This document shows, in pieces, positions 22,972 to 30,735 of a DNA stretch of 32,361 bases; position 1 is the stretch's first letter, and each line of letters starts with the position of its first letter. The notes under the pieces are model-generated. The model saw nothing but the letters and a program-made list of their open reading frames with translations. It was not told the DNA's origin and made no database searches. The translations under genes were made by a program, and so were the position numbers. Source of the DNA: Deltaproteobacteria bacterium (GTDB lineage Bacteria; Desulfobacterota; Desulfobacteria; Desulfobacterales; Magnetomoraceae); the NCBI GenBank assembly GCA_002753725.1, contig PEAL01000019.1, positions 1 to 32,361 of the forward strand. The letters run 5' to 3'.

Positions 22972-23815
22972 GCTTAAATTCGTTCAGAATCTGTTTGGCT
23001 GTATTTCCCAGGATATTGTTTTGATCTTCCACGCTGATACCTGACGCCTTGATTTGTTTGAAATAGCGATGTGCCGGCAATAAGGGGTAATCCGTTCCAA
23101 AAAGGATTTTTTCAGATCCCAGAAGTTGACAGGCGATTGACCAGATACGCAAATCATATAAAAATAAGGATGCTGCTGTATCAACATATACATTGGCAAA
23201 CACCTCTTTAGCTTCTTTTTTCAGCAGATGATAGAAAAAAACACCCCCGCCCCAATGGGCCAGAATAATCTTGTTATCTGGAAAACGTTTCACCAGGTGA
23301 TAAATTTCTTTGAGTGAAACAGGTGCTTTACCCGGGTATTCATGTCCGACAGGTTCATTTGTATGAATCATTACGCATTTATGTTTCTGGCTGGCGGTTT
23401 GCATGATGGGCGACAGTCGGCTTAATGTTTCATTGTCAAATCCTGATTCATAAAACGCAAGTTCACCAATACCAGCTAGACCAGCATCCAGACACCGTTC
23501 AACTTCTTTTTCACTATCCTGATGAAAGGGATCCAAACAACACAAACCAATGAGTCGGTCGGGATACTTTGTAACAGCCTCTAAGACCGTGTCATTATTT
23601 AATTTAAAATAATCCGCATTTTTCCAGGGAAACCCAAAGACAACCGAGCGATCAATACCATCTCTATTCATCGCATGAATCAGTTGATCTGCACCAACAA
23701 TGTTGGCTTTCTCACTGTCATAAAGCAATTGAAAGGCAGGTTCACCATCAAAAAATTGCTGGCGCTCTTCCTGGACGGCTTTTGGAAAAATGTGGGTGTG
23801 GAAGTCAATTATCAT
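22964..23815 (-). CDS. Amidohydrolase family protein (metal-dependent TIM-barrel hydrolase or decarboxylase)
   Basis: A 283-residue member of the amidohydrolase_2 group (PF04909-like). The metal ligands are visible: His6 and His8 in DFHTHIF, His151 in VMIHTNE, His187 in ILAHWGG and Asp242 in LFGTDYP. Proteins of this group hydrolyse or decarboxylate aromatic and other carboxylates (ACMSD-like) with one zinc; the substrate is not readable here. The start has no strong Shine-Dalgarno (GGAGTACTGTAAAAA precedes ATG). It ends 40 nt before the tRNA-Gln 5' end and its 3' end overlaps that gene's likely promoter. Confidence 0.88.
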   Translation of the reverse strand: MIIDFHTHIFPKAVQEERQQFFDGEPAFQLLYDSEKANIVGADQLIHAMNRDGIDRSVVFGFPWKNADYFKLNNDTVLEAVTKYPDRLIGLCCLDPFHQDSEKEVERCLDAGLAGIGELAFYESGFDNETLSRLSPIMQTASQKHKCVMIHTNEPVGHEYPGKAPVSLKEIYHLVKRFPDNKIILAHWGGGVFFYHLLKKEAKEVFANVYVDTAASLFLYDLRIWSIACQLLGSEKILFGTDYPLLPAHRYFKQIKASGISVEDQNNILGNTAKQILNEFKLD

Positions 23816-23890
23816 TTTTTACAGTACTCCCTCAAAAAACTGTTTTACTGCTGATCAAGTTCGGTCTTCACTTGCCATATAATAAGTCTA

Positions 23891-24121
23891 TTAAAGCATT
23901 GTAATTTCAGGAATATATTCATTCTCAAATTTTTCAATCAATATGCCCAAAATTTCCATAAACGAAGCAAGAGGATGGTTCTCATCCTCACCAACTTCAT
24001 CTATGAGGTTATCTAACAATATCAAAATCCTCTCATATTCTTTCTCAGTTTGTGGAACGAATAGCAACTGTGAGATAGGATTCCATATTGCTGATATTTT
24101 ATTAATTTCTGAAATAGACAT
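23891..24121 (-). CDS. HigA-like antitoxin lacking the C-terminal DNA-binding domain
   Basis: A 76-residue acidic protein read directly after the toxin stop (TAA immediately followed by ATG), with AAGGAG 7 nt upstream. FVPQTEKEYERILILLDNLI and FMEILGILIEKFENEYIPEI match the N-terminal toxin-neutralising part of antitoxins paired with HigB-family (PF09907) toxins. In those proteins a helix-turn-helix domain normally follows at this point; here the frame ends after EITML, and no such domain is readable in the 75 nt before the amidohydrolase gene. It may still neutralise the toxin but should not autorepress by itself. Assigned by position and partial similarity. Confidence 0.65.
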   Translation of the reverse strand: MSISEINKISAIWNPISQLLFVPQTEKEYERILILLDNLIDEVGEDENHPLASFMEILGILIEKFENEYIPEITML

Positions 24122-24412
24122 TTATGACTCCTTCCAATTCCCATCATTATATTCATCATGTGTCATAACAGCACGGATATAAACTTTTCGCCTATTATAA
24201 TGAACTGCTGCAATAAGTCTTACTTTATTTCCTCCGATATCAAATACAGTAAGTTTCCCAACTCGATCAGCATTTGGAAAAATCTGGCGTAAATTATAGA
24301 ATGATTCAAAATTCCATTTTTTCATTAGTTTATACCAATGCTGAAGTGACGATTTAACAGAAGGATATTTTAAAGCAAAATCATTTAGCCTTTTGCGTGA
24401 AATAATATGCAT
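24122..24412 (-). CDS. higB: HigB-family mRNA interferase toxin (type II TA)
   Basis: A 96-residue RelE/HigB-type toxin of the PF09907 group. The conserved stretches are MHIISRKRLNDFALKYP, SLQHWYKLMKKWNFESFYNL, RVGKLTVFDIGGNKVRLIAA and HYNRRKVYIRAVMTHDEY with the terminal GNW; the full family length is present and no residue obviously needed for the fold is lost. Such toxins cleave ribosome-associated mRNA. AGAGG lies about 10 nt before the ATG. As in higBA operons the toxin gene comes first, and the antitoxin start follows the toxin stop with no gap. Confidence 0.88.
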   Translation of the reverse strand: MHIISRKRLNDFALKYPSVKSSLQHWYKLMKKWNFESFYNLRQIFPNADRVGKLTVFDIGGNKVRLIAAVHYNRRKVYIRAVMTHDEYNDGNWKES

Positions 24413-24472
24413 GGCAATATAACCTCTTTAGATTCATAGCATATCTATTGTTCCATCTTAATCAATTAAGAA

Positions 24473-25468
24473 TTAGTTCGTCCTCTTTAATTTCCAGATC
24501 AGAACCGTTTGGTCTTCACTGCCAGACGCAAGGTATTTTCCATTTGGGTGAAAGGCAAGATCATATACCTGTTTTTTATGTCCATGAAGTTCAGATAACA
24601 AAGAAAATTCTGAATTGATTTGTGTCCAGATACGAATGCTTGCATCCCAACTACCGCTTGCCATATAATGACCATTTTTAGAAAAAACAATGCTGTGAAC
24701 CATTTTTTTATGGCCTGTTAACGTTTGCTGCAAAACAAACTGAGTGCCATTATTTTTAAAAATAAGAATTTTTCCCTTATAGGTTCCAACAGCCAGAAAT
24801 TGACCATCGGGACTGAAAGCCAGTCCATTAACAAAACGGGCATCAATCGTGATTGTTTGATAGGGTATGAACAGATCATAGTTTTTATAATAAAGTCGAA
24901 CAATATTTTTACCACAAACGGATATGAATTTTGAATCCTGACTGAACGTCAGATTGGATATGCTGCTTCCATGATCTGCAAGTGATTGCTGAAATATAAA
25001 CGATTGACCGATTTTTTTCCAGAGTCTTACAGATGCATCATCACTCCCGCTGGCAATCATCTCGCCATCAGGACTGAAATCTACACAGGTTACCCAGTCT
25101 GTATGACCGGATAGAATATGATAAACCTGATAATTATTTAAATCGATTAAAGCAGTATCTGTTTCACTTTGATATTTAGGAATGGCAAGGAATTGTTCAT
25201 CTGGAGAAAAATCAATGGGGCTAACTTCTTTAATTTGATCATTTGTTTGCCATAAAACGTTCCAGTTCTTATCATACAACGTCAATGTTGTATCAGCGGA
25301 AGAAACAGCCAGCATTTTGCCGGATGGCGAAAACGTAAGGGACCATACCCTGCCATGAAAGTTAGACAATTGTTTCCAATTTACAGCCTTGAACTGACGG
25401 GTACAGGCAAACAGCGATAAGGCAGCTATACAAAAAATACAAATCATTTGAAAACGAATGTATTTCAT
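24473..25468 (-). CDS. WD40-repeat lipoprotein
   Basis: From the ATG at 25468 the protein has 331 residues, with a lipoprotein signal ending SLFAC (Cys22) followed by an array of WD40 repeats that should form a single seven-bladed propeller. Clear repeats end in phrases such as GSDDASVRLW, GSWDASIRIW and GSEDQTVLIW, each preceded by FSPDG, FSKNG or FHPNG and a GH dipeptide about 25 residues before. A protein-interaction scaffold at the membrane is the likely role; no enzymatic part is present. AAAGGG lies about 5 nt before this ATG; the frame extends to 25504 without a ribosome site. No partner gene is adjacent on this strand. Confidence 0.85.
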   Translation of the reverse strand: MKYIRFQMICIFCIAALSLFACTRQFKAVNWKQLSNFHGRVWSLTFSPSGKMLAVSSADTTLTLYDKNWNVLWQTNDQIKEVSPIDFSPDEQFLAIPKYQSETDTALIDLNNYQVYHILSGHTDWVTCVDFSPDGEMIASGSDDASVRLWKKIGQSFIFQQSLADHGSSISNLTFSQDSKFISVCGKNIVRLYYKNYDLFIPYQTITIDARFVNGLAFSPDGQFLAVGTYKGKILIFKNNGTQFVLQQTLTGHKKMVHSIVFSKNGHYMASGSWDASIRIWTQINSEFSLLSELHGHKKQVYDLAFHPNGKYLASGSEDQTVLIWKLKRTN

Positions 25469-25520
25469 AACGCCCTTTCTGCTGAGCAATCTATATTGGC
25501 ACAAAAAACATACATATGAG

Positions 25521-25838
25521 TTAGTTTTCCAAAAGTTTTATACACAATGAGCGTATTAACTCCAATTCATGAAAGAATTCACGTTGAGCTTCATTTGGAG
25601 GTAAAGAGTCAAAAATGTCTGGAAGTTGGACACCATGACTCATAATTTTGCTGACTACAGAATTTTTAAAGTGCTTATGAGTGTATATACAATTTTCAGC
25701 ATGGTAAAAACGTTGAATAGCATCTGCAACGCTTAAAACACCAGAGGATAATGAATGAACGATTCCTAAGTTTAATAAAGCAAAAAGTTCCAAATAATGA
25801 ACCTCACCCTTATTCCCCAGTTTTATAACTTTTTCCAT
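25521..25838 (-). CDS. Small hypothetical protein, possibly immunity-like (DUF3969-like, tentative)
   Basis: A 105-residue protein, mostly helical: LFALLNLGIVHSLSSGVLSV, then ADAIQRFYHAENCIYTHKHF, then QLPDIFDSLPPNEAQREFFH. The LLNLGIVxSLxxGxxSxxDA pattern recalls small DUF3969-type proteins found near polymorphic toxins, but I hold this loosely. The first ~15 residues (EKVIKLGNKGEVHY) look unlike that domain and instead resemble the GxWxKVYKxGxxGEIHY phrase at the C-terminal end of some secreted toxins. The start has no clear Shine-Dalgarno and overlaps the end of the 51-codon frame at 25823-25978 in another frame. A chimeric or frameshifted remnant is possible. Confidence 0.45.
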   Translation of the reverse strand: MEKVIKLGNKGEVHYLELFALLNLGIVHSLSSGVLSVADAIQRFYHAENCIYTHKHFKNSVVSKIMSHGVQLPDIFDSLPPNEAQREFFHELELIRSLCIKLLEN

Positions 25839-25978
25839 TTTCCAGGGGTCAGAGTCCTTAATTCTCTAAGTACTGCTTGATTACGAACAGGATATTTAAT
25901 CATTTCATTTTTTGCAGGCGTCCAATTTTTGGGGACTGAATTTGAAGAATAAATATCTGAGTATAAATAAAGAGGCAT
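25823..25978 (-). pseudogene. 51-codon frame, possible C-terminal fragment of a secreted toxin
   Basis: Frame beginning MPLYLYSDIYSSNSVPKNWT and ending RELRTLTPGKWKKL. The last part joins in sense, by a one-nucleotide shift, onto VIKLGNKGEVHY in the next frame, giving a GKWKKVIKLGNKGEVHY phrase that reads like a toxin C-terminal segment. No good ribosome site precedes it. Its ~145 bp would otherwise be an unexplained gap after the orphan receiver gene. Low confidence: the toxin link rests on one motif recalled from memory. Confidence 0.25.
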
Positions 25979-25990
25979 TTAAGAAATCCA

Positions 25991-26410
25991 TTATCCTACC
26001 CATCGATGGATTGCATCCTGTAAAATTTTAAGTGATACCGGTTTGGTAATAAACTCTTTCATACCAGAGTCCCTACAATTTTCAGCATTTTTTTCTGATA
26101 CATTCGCAGTAACAGCAACGATTACCGGTTTTTTTTCAAGCTCACAATCATTTAAAATACATTTTGTTGCCTGGATACCATCCATCCTCGGCATTTGAAT
26201 ATCCATAAAAATAATATCATACAATTTTTTTTTAACCGCTTCAATCGCTTCAATGCCATCTTTTGCAATATCTGAATCTATCCCTAACTTCTTGAGAAGT
26301 CTGGAAATTATTGTTTGATTGATCAGGTTGTCTTCAACAATGAGACATTCAGTCTTTGATTTTTTTTGATTGTCATCATCAAGCGCGTTGATTACTTCCT
26401 TTTCAGGCAT
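25991..26410 (-). CDS. Orphan single receiver domain protein
   Basis: A 139-residue protein with a 20-residue polar N-terminal tail and one receiver domain. Acidic pair E26-D27 (LIVEDNLINQ), phospho-acceptor Asp70 (YDIIFMDIQMPRMDGI), Thr in VAVTANV and Lys in FITKP are all present. The VEDNxxNQ and MDIQMPxMDG wording is that of receivers in hybrid kinases, and it resembles receiver 2 of the kinase at 11193-15722. It may be a free receiver serving a hybrid kinase relay, or a remnant of a larger hybrid kinase. No kinase or HPt gene is adjacent, and no promoter is evident. Confidence 0.88.
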   Translation of the reverse strand: MPEKEVINALDDDNQKKSKTECLIVEDNLINQTIISRLLKKLGIDSDIAKDGIEAIEAVKKKLYDIIFMDIQMPRMDGIQATKCILNDCELEKKPVIVAVTANVSEKNAENCRDSGMKEFITKPVSLKILQDAIHRWVG

Positions 26411-26551
26411 ATGGATGGTTCTTTCATGTTAAAGTATTCCGGTCAGGAATGATAATAAAAATTTACGATAAAATCCGGCCAACTTTTTATCTTTATTTAT
26501 TGACGTCTTCACATAATTTTAAAAAAATGGCAAGTCAAAAACACCAAACAA

Positions 26552-27964
26552 TTAGTACCCATGCACAACTTCTTCAGGAGCCAAATCGTCAAAGCGTGTA
26601 TATGCACCATTGAATCGAAGAACGACTTCTCCGGTTGGCCCATTTCTTTGTTTTCTTAGCAATATGTCTGCCAGGCCTTTATTCGGATTTGTTTCATCTT
26701 TATTGTAGACTTCATCTCTGTAGATAAATATGACCAGGTCGGCATCTTGTTCAAGACTTCCAGATTCTCTAAGATCTGAAAGAATGGGACGTTTGTCTCC
26801 ACGTTCTTCAAGTTTTCTGTTGAGCTGTGAAAGGGCAATAACCGGAACATTCAATTCTTTGGCCAATGCTTTCATTGAACCTGATATTTCACCAATGGCA
26901 AGATCTCGACGTTCCGCTTTATCGTTGGTACGCATGAGTTGAAGATAATCAATAATAATTAGCCCAACATTATTTGTTTTATGAAGTCTTCGGCATTTTG
27001 CTCTGATTTGAAGTGCAGATTGAGCAGGAGAATCATCAATAAAAATAGGTGATTCAGAAATAATACTGGCGGCGTGTGTTAACTGCTCCCAATCTTCTTG
27101 TGAAAATGACCCCCCGCGTAATTTTGAGGAATCCACACGGGCTTCTGAGCACAGCATTCTCATGGCCAGTTGTTCTTTTGACATTTCAAGGGAAAAAAAA
27201 GCGACGGGTACTTGGGCATCGATTGCTGCATTTCGTGTTAAATTCAACGCAAAGGCTGTTTTTCCCATACTTGGCCTGGCAGCCAGGATAATCAAATCTG
27301 ATGGTTGAAAACCAGCAGTAAGATAGTTAAGTTTGTCAAACCCTGTGGTTACACCAGTGATGGGAGAATCGTTGTTTGAACGTTCTTCAAGGATTTTAAA
27401 ACTCTCGTTGACAACATCCTGAATAGAGTAAAAGGATGGTTTTATCTTATCCTGGGAGACTTCATACACAGCCGATTCAGCAAAATCAATGACTGATTCA
27501 ATATTGCCTTGATTTTCAAAGCATTGGGTGACAATTGTACTGGCTTTGGAAATCAAATCACGCAGTAATGCTTTTTCTCTGATAATATTTGCATACTGGG
27601 GTGGATTGATTGCCATGGGTATTTCATTAACCAAACGAGACAGTGCTGTCGCACCGCCAATTGTATCAAGAGCATTGCGATCTCGTAAGTGATTGGTTAT
27701 GGTTACCAGGTCAATAGGTTCGCTTTTTTTGAAAAGATCCAGCATTGACTGGAAAATCATTTGATGTTTTGTGATATAGAAATGCGGAGCATCCAAAATT
27801 TCTACAATATCCAGTAACAAACTACTATCCAAAAGGATTGCACACAATAAAGACTCTTCAGCTTCAATACTTTGTGGGGGAATTCGACGAACAGCATCCA
27901 GTGATGGCTCTGGATGAGAGGATCGTTGTTGATAGGGATGATGTGTTTCTGGATATGGGGTCAT
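26552..27964 (-). CDS. dnaB: Replicative DNA helicase DnaB
   Basis: A 470-residue hexameric 5'-3' helicase that opens the replication fork. After a ~25-residue His/Pro-rich leader comes the usual RIPPQSIEAEESLLCAIL N-domain, a linker, and the RecA-like ATPase with Walker A AARPSMGKTAF (about residue 230), FFSLEMSKEQLAMRML, the Walker B IIIDYLQLM and the LSQLNRKLEERGDKRP loop with DLRESGSLEQDADLV. No intein interrupts it. It is the last gene of the rpsF-rpsR-DUF2232-rplI-dnaB cluster, but a strong terminator (27991-28025) separates it from rplI, ending 27 nt before the start, so it probably has its own promoter or is fed by read-through. The start has no clear Shine-Dalgarno. Confidence 0.97.
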   Translation of the reverse strand: MTPYPETHHPYQQRSSHPEPSLDAVRRIPPQSIEAEESLLCAILLDSSLLLDIVEILDAPHFYITKHQMIFQSMLDLFKKSEPIDLVTITNHLRDRNALDTIGGATALSRLVNEIPMAINPPQYANIIREKALLRDLISKASTIVTQCFENQGNIESVIDFAESAVYEVSQDKIKPSFYSIQDVVNESFKILEERSNNDSPITGVTTGFDKLNYLTAGFQPSDLIILAARPSMGKTAFALNLTRNAAIDAQVPVAFFSLEMSKEQLAMRMLCSEARVDSSKLRGGSFSQEDWEQLTHAASIISESPIFIDDSPAQSALQIRAKCRRLHKTNNVGLIIIDYLQLMRTNDKAERRDLAIGEISGSMKALAKELNVPVIALSQLNRKLEERGDKRPILSDLRESGSLEQDADLVIFIYRDEVYNKDETNPNKGLADILLRKQRNGPTGEVVLRFNGAYTRFDDLAPEEVVHGY

Positions 27965-27990
27965 TTGAATGCGCCAAAAAAAATTTGCCT

Positions 27991-28025
27991 AAAAAAAAGA
28001 TCGGGGATGAAAAACATCCCCGATC
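27991..28025 (-). terminator. Intrinsic terminator between rplI and dnaB
   Basis: On the minus strand GATCGGGGATG (28025-28015) pairs exactly with CATCCCCGATC (28009-27999) around a 5-nt loop, followed by an 8-nt T-tract (27998-27991). It stands 75 nt past the rplI stop and 27 nt before dnaB. Confidence 0.88.
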
Positions 28026-28028
28026 ATC

Positions 28029-28058
28029 ATTATGATAAAATAGATTTAGATCGTTCAA
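28029..28058 (-). promoter_or_regulatory. Candidate dnaB promoter just upstream of the terminator
   Basis: On the minus strand, TTGAAC (28058-28053) and CATAAT (28034-28029) are separated by 18 nt. Initiation about 7 nt downstream of the -10 would place the transcript's 5' end at the left arm of the terminator hairpin. Tentative. Confidence 0.3.
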
Positions 28059-28099
28059 TACACGACACTATTGGGTCAATAACATAAACAGAATATCAA

Positions 28100-28543
28100 T
28101 TAATCTGCAATAACCTCAATACTGATTTTGGGCTCAACATCCTGATAAAGGCGAACCGGAACTTTAAAAGATCCCAATTCTTTAATAGGATCTTTTAACA
28201 GGATCTGTCTTTTATCAACGGTTATTTCCATATCTTTCAAGCTATTGATAATATCACGTACTTGAACGGAACCATATAATGTACCCTCTTCACTGACCTT
28301 AACAGACACCTGACAAACAACATCTCCAATTCGTTTGGCCAGTTCTTCAGCAGTTGAGCGTTCTTTGGCAATTTGCAAGTCAATTTTGACCCGTTCCTGC
28401 GCCATTTTATTACGGTTTTCAGGGGTTGCCATAATGGCTTTTCCCTGGGGCAGCAAATAATTTCTGGCGTAACCTCGTGCCACGACAACTTCGCTGCCAA
28501 TAATACCCAGAGATTCTATTGTTTCTTTCAGAATAACCTTCAT
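28100..28543 (-). CDS. rplI: 50S ribosomal protein L9
   Basis: A 147-residue L9 that binds 23S rRNA. The N-domain MKVILKETIESLGIIGSEVV, with VARGYARNYLLPQGKAIMAT, is canonical, followed by the long connecting helix and C-domain ending in KISIEVIAD; the length is normal. The start is fixed by homology, but the region just before it (CCGATTGAAAT) has no Shine-Dalgarno. AAGGAGG lies ~45 nt upstream and is separated from the ATG by a hairpin (see 28552-28592). It follows the DUF2232 gene by 58 nt in the ribosomal cluster. Confidence 0.97.
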   Translation of the reverse strand: MKVILKETIESLGIIGSEVVVARGYARNYLLPQGKAIMATPENRNKMAQERVKIDLQIAKERSTAEELAKRIGDVVCQVSVKVSEEGTLYGSVQVRDIINSLKDMEITVDKRQILLKDPIKELGSFKVPVRLYQDVEPKISIEVIAD

Positions 28544-28551
28544 ATTTCAAT

Positions 28552-28592
28552 CGGCTTTGTTAAGACAATTATCTTTAAAAGCCGTCCTCCTT
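28552..28592 (-). promoter_or_regulatory. Structured leader of rplI: distant Shine-Dalgarno and hairpin
   Basis: AAGGAGG (28592-28586 on minus) is followed at once by a hairpin: CGGCTTT (28584-28578) pairs exactly with AAAGCCG (28558-28552), with a further AAGA/TCTT pair inside. Folding brings the Shine-Dalgarno to about 9 nt from the rplI ATG (28543). Alternatively an 18-codon frame (28596-28540) reads through the same region and ends in the ATGA overlap with rplI. Confidence 0.45.
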
Positions 28593-28601
28593 TCATTTTT
28601 T

Positions 28602-29597
28602 TCAGAACCAATCATATGGGAAACCCGATCGATGGTCAGGCGGTTGAGAACTTTCAGGATTTTGTTTTCGAAAATCCGCCCATACATCAAATAAACCAAT
28701 GCCAATAATCAAAATAAGAGACAGTTGATGAATCACAAGGAATGAATACAGCAACGCTCGGACAAGCTTTGAAACATTCTTTTTCTCAAAAAAGAATGAC
28801 ATGACAGCGATGCCCTGAAAAAAATAAATAATCATGAGTACAATCAGAACATTGCATCCTATAATGGTAAACATATCATAGGGAATCAACATCACCGAAC
28901 CCGATACAATCACACCCCAAACCAAAATGTCAGGAGATTTCCAGCAGTTCAGTGAACCATATTTAGGAAAGGGCAGTTGGTACCGTTGAAATACAGCACG
29001 TGCAGCCAATAAATTCAACCAGGATAAAAGCATTAAAAAAGCGATGGATATTGACGGGATAATACGAATCAACACATAAACGATGTTCTCAATGGATTGA
29101 GCCAATTTTTTTACTTGCTCATCCGACATCCCTAAATCTCGGTAGAGATTAATGCTTAAGGTGACATTATGGTTAACATAATCAGTTAAAATTGTTCCAA
29201 TGCCTGTGGATATGACCTGACTGTAATAAAACAATCCGAACAAACCGGCAATAAAAAGCAATCCGGTGGTATAAAGAATGGTTTCATCCACAGACAGATC
29301 TTTTTGGACCAATTCAGACATGACGCTACCAAGAATCAGCAATTCTGCAATAAACATGGTATCCAGAGTCAGCCCGCCATAGACTTGAATGGCAATGAGC
29401 ATGGTCAATGTCATTAGAATCATCATGGGCTTTCTGCCAAGCTTGAATCGATAATACATGATTGGCAGCGGGATAAAACAGGAACATAGCCAGCCGATGA
29501 CAGGTATATAAATGGCCGCAATCAAAATGGATGACACGAATGTCACGCCAGTTAGAATTTCTTTTAATGGATGTTGTTGCTGTAATGTTTGTTGCAC
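28602..29597 (-). CDS. DUF2232 (YybS-like) integral membrane protein
   Basis: A 331-residue protein with about eight membrane segments (roughly 17-48, 57-75, 80-93, 107-129, 172-198, 224-240, 243-268 and 281-305) and a polar tail. The position between rpsR and rplI, and the final repeated hydrophobic blocks, are typical of the DUF2232/YybS family, whose function is not established. The start is GTG at 29597 with only a weak AAGAAAG upstream. It is co-directional with the ribosomal genes and probably in their operon; genes at this position are conserved in several bacterial groups. Confidence 0.85.
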   Translation of the reverse strand: MQQTLQQQHPLKEILTGVTFVSSILIAAIYIPVIGWLCSCFIPLPIMYYRFKLGRKPMMILMTLTMLIAIQVYGGLTLDTMFIAELLILGSVMSELVQKDLSVDETILYTTGLLFIAGLFGLFYYSQVISTGIGTILTDYVNHNVTLSINLYRDLGMSDEQVKKLAQSIENIVYVLIRIIPSISIAFLMLLSWLNLLAARAVFQRYQLPFPKYGSLNCWKSPDILVWGVIVSGSVMLIPYDMFTIIGCNVLIVLMIIYFFQGIAVMSFFFEKKNVSKLVRALLYSFLVIHQLSLILIIGIGLFDVWADFRKQNPESSQPPDHRSGFPYDWF

Positions 29598-29646
29598 GAT
29601 TATTTTCTTTCTTGATCTTATTTGATCAGGCAGAAGGGTTTAATGA

Positions 29647-29934
29647 TCAATCGACACGTCCCACATACGGCATTAAAGCTATGGTTCTTGCACGTTTGAT
29701 TGCAAGGCTCAAAGTGCGTTGATGTTTATTGCAGGTCCCTGAAATCCGGCTGGGTATAATTTTTCCACGTTCTGTAACAAATCCGGATAACACTTTCGGG
29801 TCTTTATAGTCAATGACTAAGCTGGAATCCGCACAAAAACGACAGACTTTCCGGCGATGATACACTTTTTTTCGTCGTCTAAACTTGTCTTTGTCTTTGT
29901 TTCTGTTGTTATTGTTGTTTCTTTGCATGGCCAT
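29647..29934 (-). CDS. rpsR: 30S ribosomal protein S18, zinc-binding type
   Basis: A 95-residue S18 of the 30S platform. The C+ form is visible: a putative zinc site of Cys31, Cys34 (CRFC), Cys68 and His71 (CNKH). The N-terminus is Asn-rich and basic ([20 protein letters not shown]), longer than in many S18 proteins. [20 protein letters not shown] is the family's rRNA-binding stretch. The ATG follows the rpsF stop by only a base or two, and the purine-rich rpsF end (GGGGGAA) serves as its Shine-Dalgarno. Confidence 0.97.
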   Translation of the reverse strand: MAMQRNNNNNRNKDKDKFRRRKKVYHRRKVCRFCADSSLVIDYKDPKVLSGFVTERGKIIPSRISGTCNKHQRTLSLAIKRARTIALMPYVGRVD

Positions 29935-29935
29935 A

Positions 29936-30436
29936 TCATTCCCCCTTTTCTTTGCCTTCAGTATCTACGCTATCATCGGCGGTGATTTCAGAATTGTCAA
30001 CTTCGTCATCAAAATCCTTTTGAACAACTTCGGACATATCCTCATCCGTGGGCTCGGTTTCTTCTGCTTGATCTTCTGACATTTCCGCATCCTCATCCGA
30101 TGGAACAGCCTGTATTTGATTGCGTTCATACTGTTCTTGATCGAAGGTATCTTCCAATAAAATGGTGAGATATTTCATGACACAATCTTCAAGTCGAATG
30201 ATACGTTCAAATTCTTCAACCATTTCTTTTTGGGAATAATAATCCAGACGAACATAATAGCCGCGAATTTTTCTCCGCACCTCATAGGCTAATTTTCGAA
30301 CACCCCATTCATCCTGTTCCAGCAATTTGCCATCATACTGTTCAATGAGCGCTTTTGATCGGTTAAGAAACGCCTCACGCGCTTCATCGCCAGCCTCGAT
30401 TTCAAACAGTAAAATTGTTTCATACCGTCGTTTCAA
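29936..30436 (-). CDS. rpsF: 30S ribosomal protein S6 with acidic C-terminal tail
   Basis: A 166-residue S6 that partners S18 in the 30S platform. The fold region (about 1-100) starts [20 protein letters not shown] and includes [21 protein letters not shown] ~60-residue Asp/Glu-rich tail follows ([20 protein letters not shown] onward); S6 tails vary, and acidic tails are known in related bacteria. The start is TTG (30436), fixed because it is the only frame position giving the S6 N-terminus, with a strong AGGAGG 9 nt upstream. It heads the rpsF-rpsR-DUF2232-rplI cluster. The gap upstream holds an AGATGC/GCATCT hairpin (30491-30506) and the divergent tRNA-Val gene. Confidence 0.97.
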   Translation of the reverse strand: MKRRYETILLFEIEAGDEAREAFLNRSKALIEQYDGKLLEQDEWGVRKLAYEVRRKIRGYYVRLDYYSQKEMVEEFERIIRLEDCVMKYLTILLEDTFDQEQYERNQIQAVPSDEDAEMSEDQAEETEPTDEDMSEVVQKDFDDEVDNSEITADDSVDTEGKEKGE

Positions 30437-30654
30437 TGTTTTAATTCCTCCTTATGGATTGTATAGCCCTATCATTCATGTATAGAGCAAGGAGATGCTT
30501 TTGCATCTACAATAAAATCTATCAATATGATATGAGTAAAACTATTCTCAATAACGTTTTATTCATGTCAGGTCAAGTAAAATCATTATTCAACAGGTTT
30601 TTAAGAAAAAAGCTTGACGATAACAAAGACTTTGAATATAAGGCTAATCTTTTA

Positions 30655-30726
30655 GGGCGATTAACTCAGCGGGAGAGTGCTACCTTCACACGGTAGAAGT
30701 CACTGGTTCAATCCCAGTATCGCCCA
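30655..30726 (+). tRNA. tRNA-Val (anticodon CAC)
   Basis: The acceptor stem pairs GGGCGAT with ATCGCCC, the D stem ACTC with GAGT, and the anticodon stem CTACC with GGTAG around loop TTCACAC, giving anticodon CAC (Val). The T arm is ACTGG-TTCAATC-CCAGT and discriminator A is at 30726. CCA is not encoded, unlike the tRNA-Gln in this window. Confidence 0.93.
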
Positions 30727-30735
30727 TTTTTACAG

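Noticed and set aside
26552..27964. An intein in dnaB
   Set aside because: DnaB is a common intein site, but the Walker A and downstream motifs are continuous and the length of 470 residues is normal.
30454..30696. An 80-codon plus-strand frame upstream of and through tRNA-Val
   Set aside because: It runs into the tRNA gene and ends inside it; no domain and no Shine-Dalgarno, so treated as non-coding.
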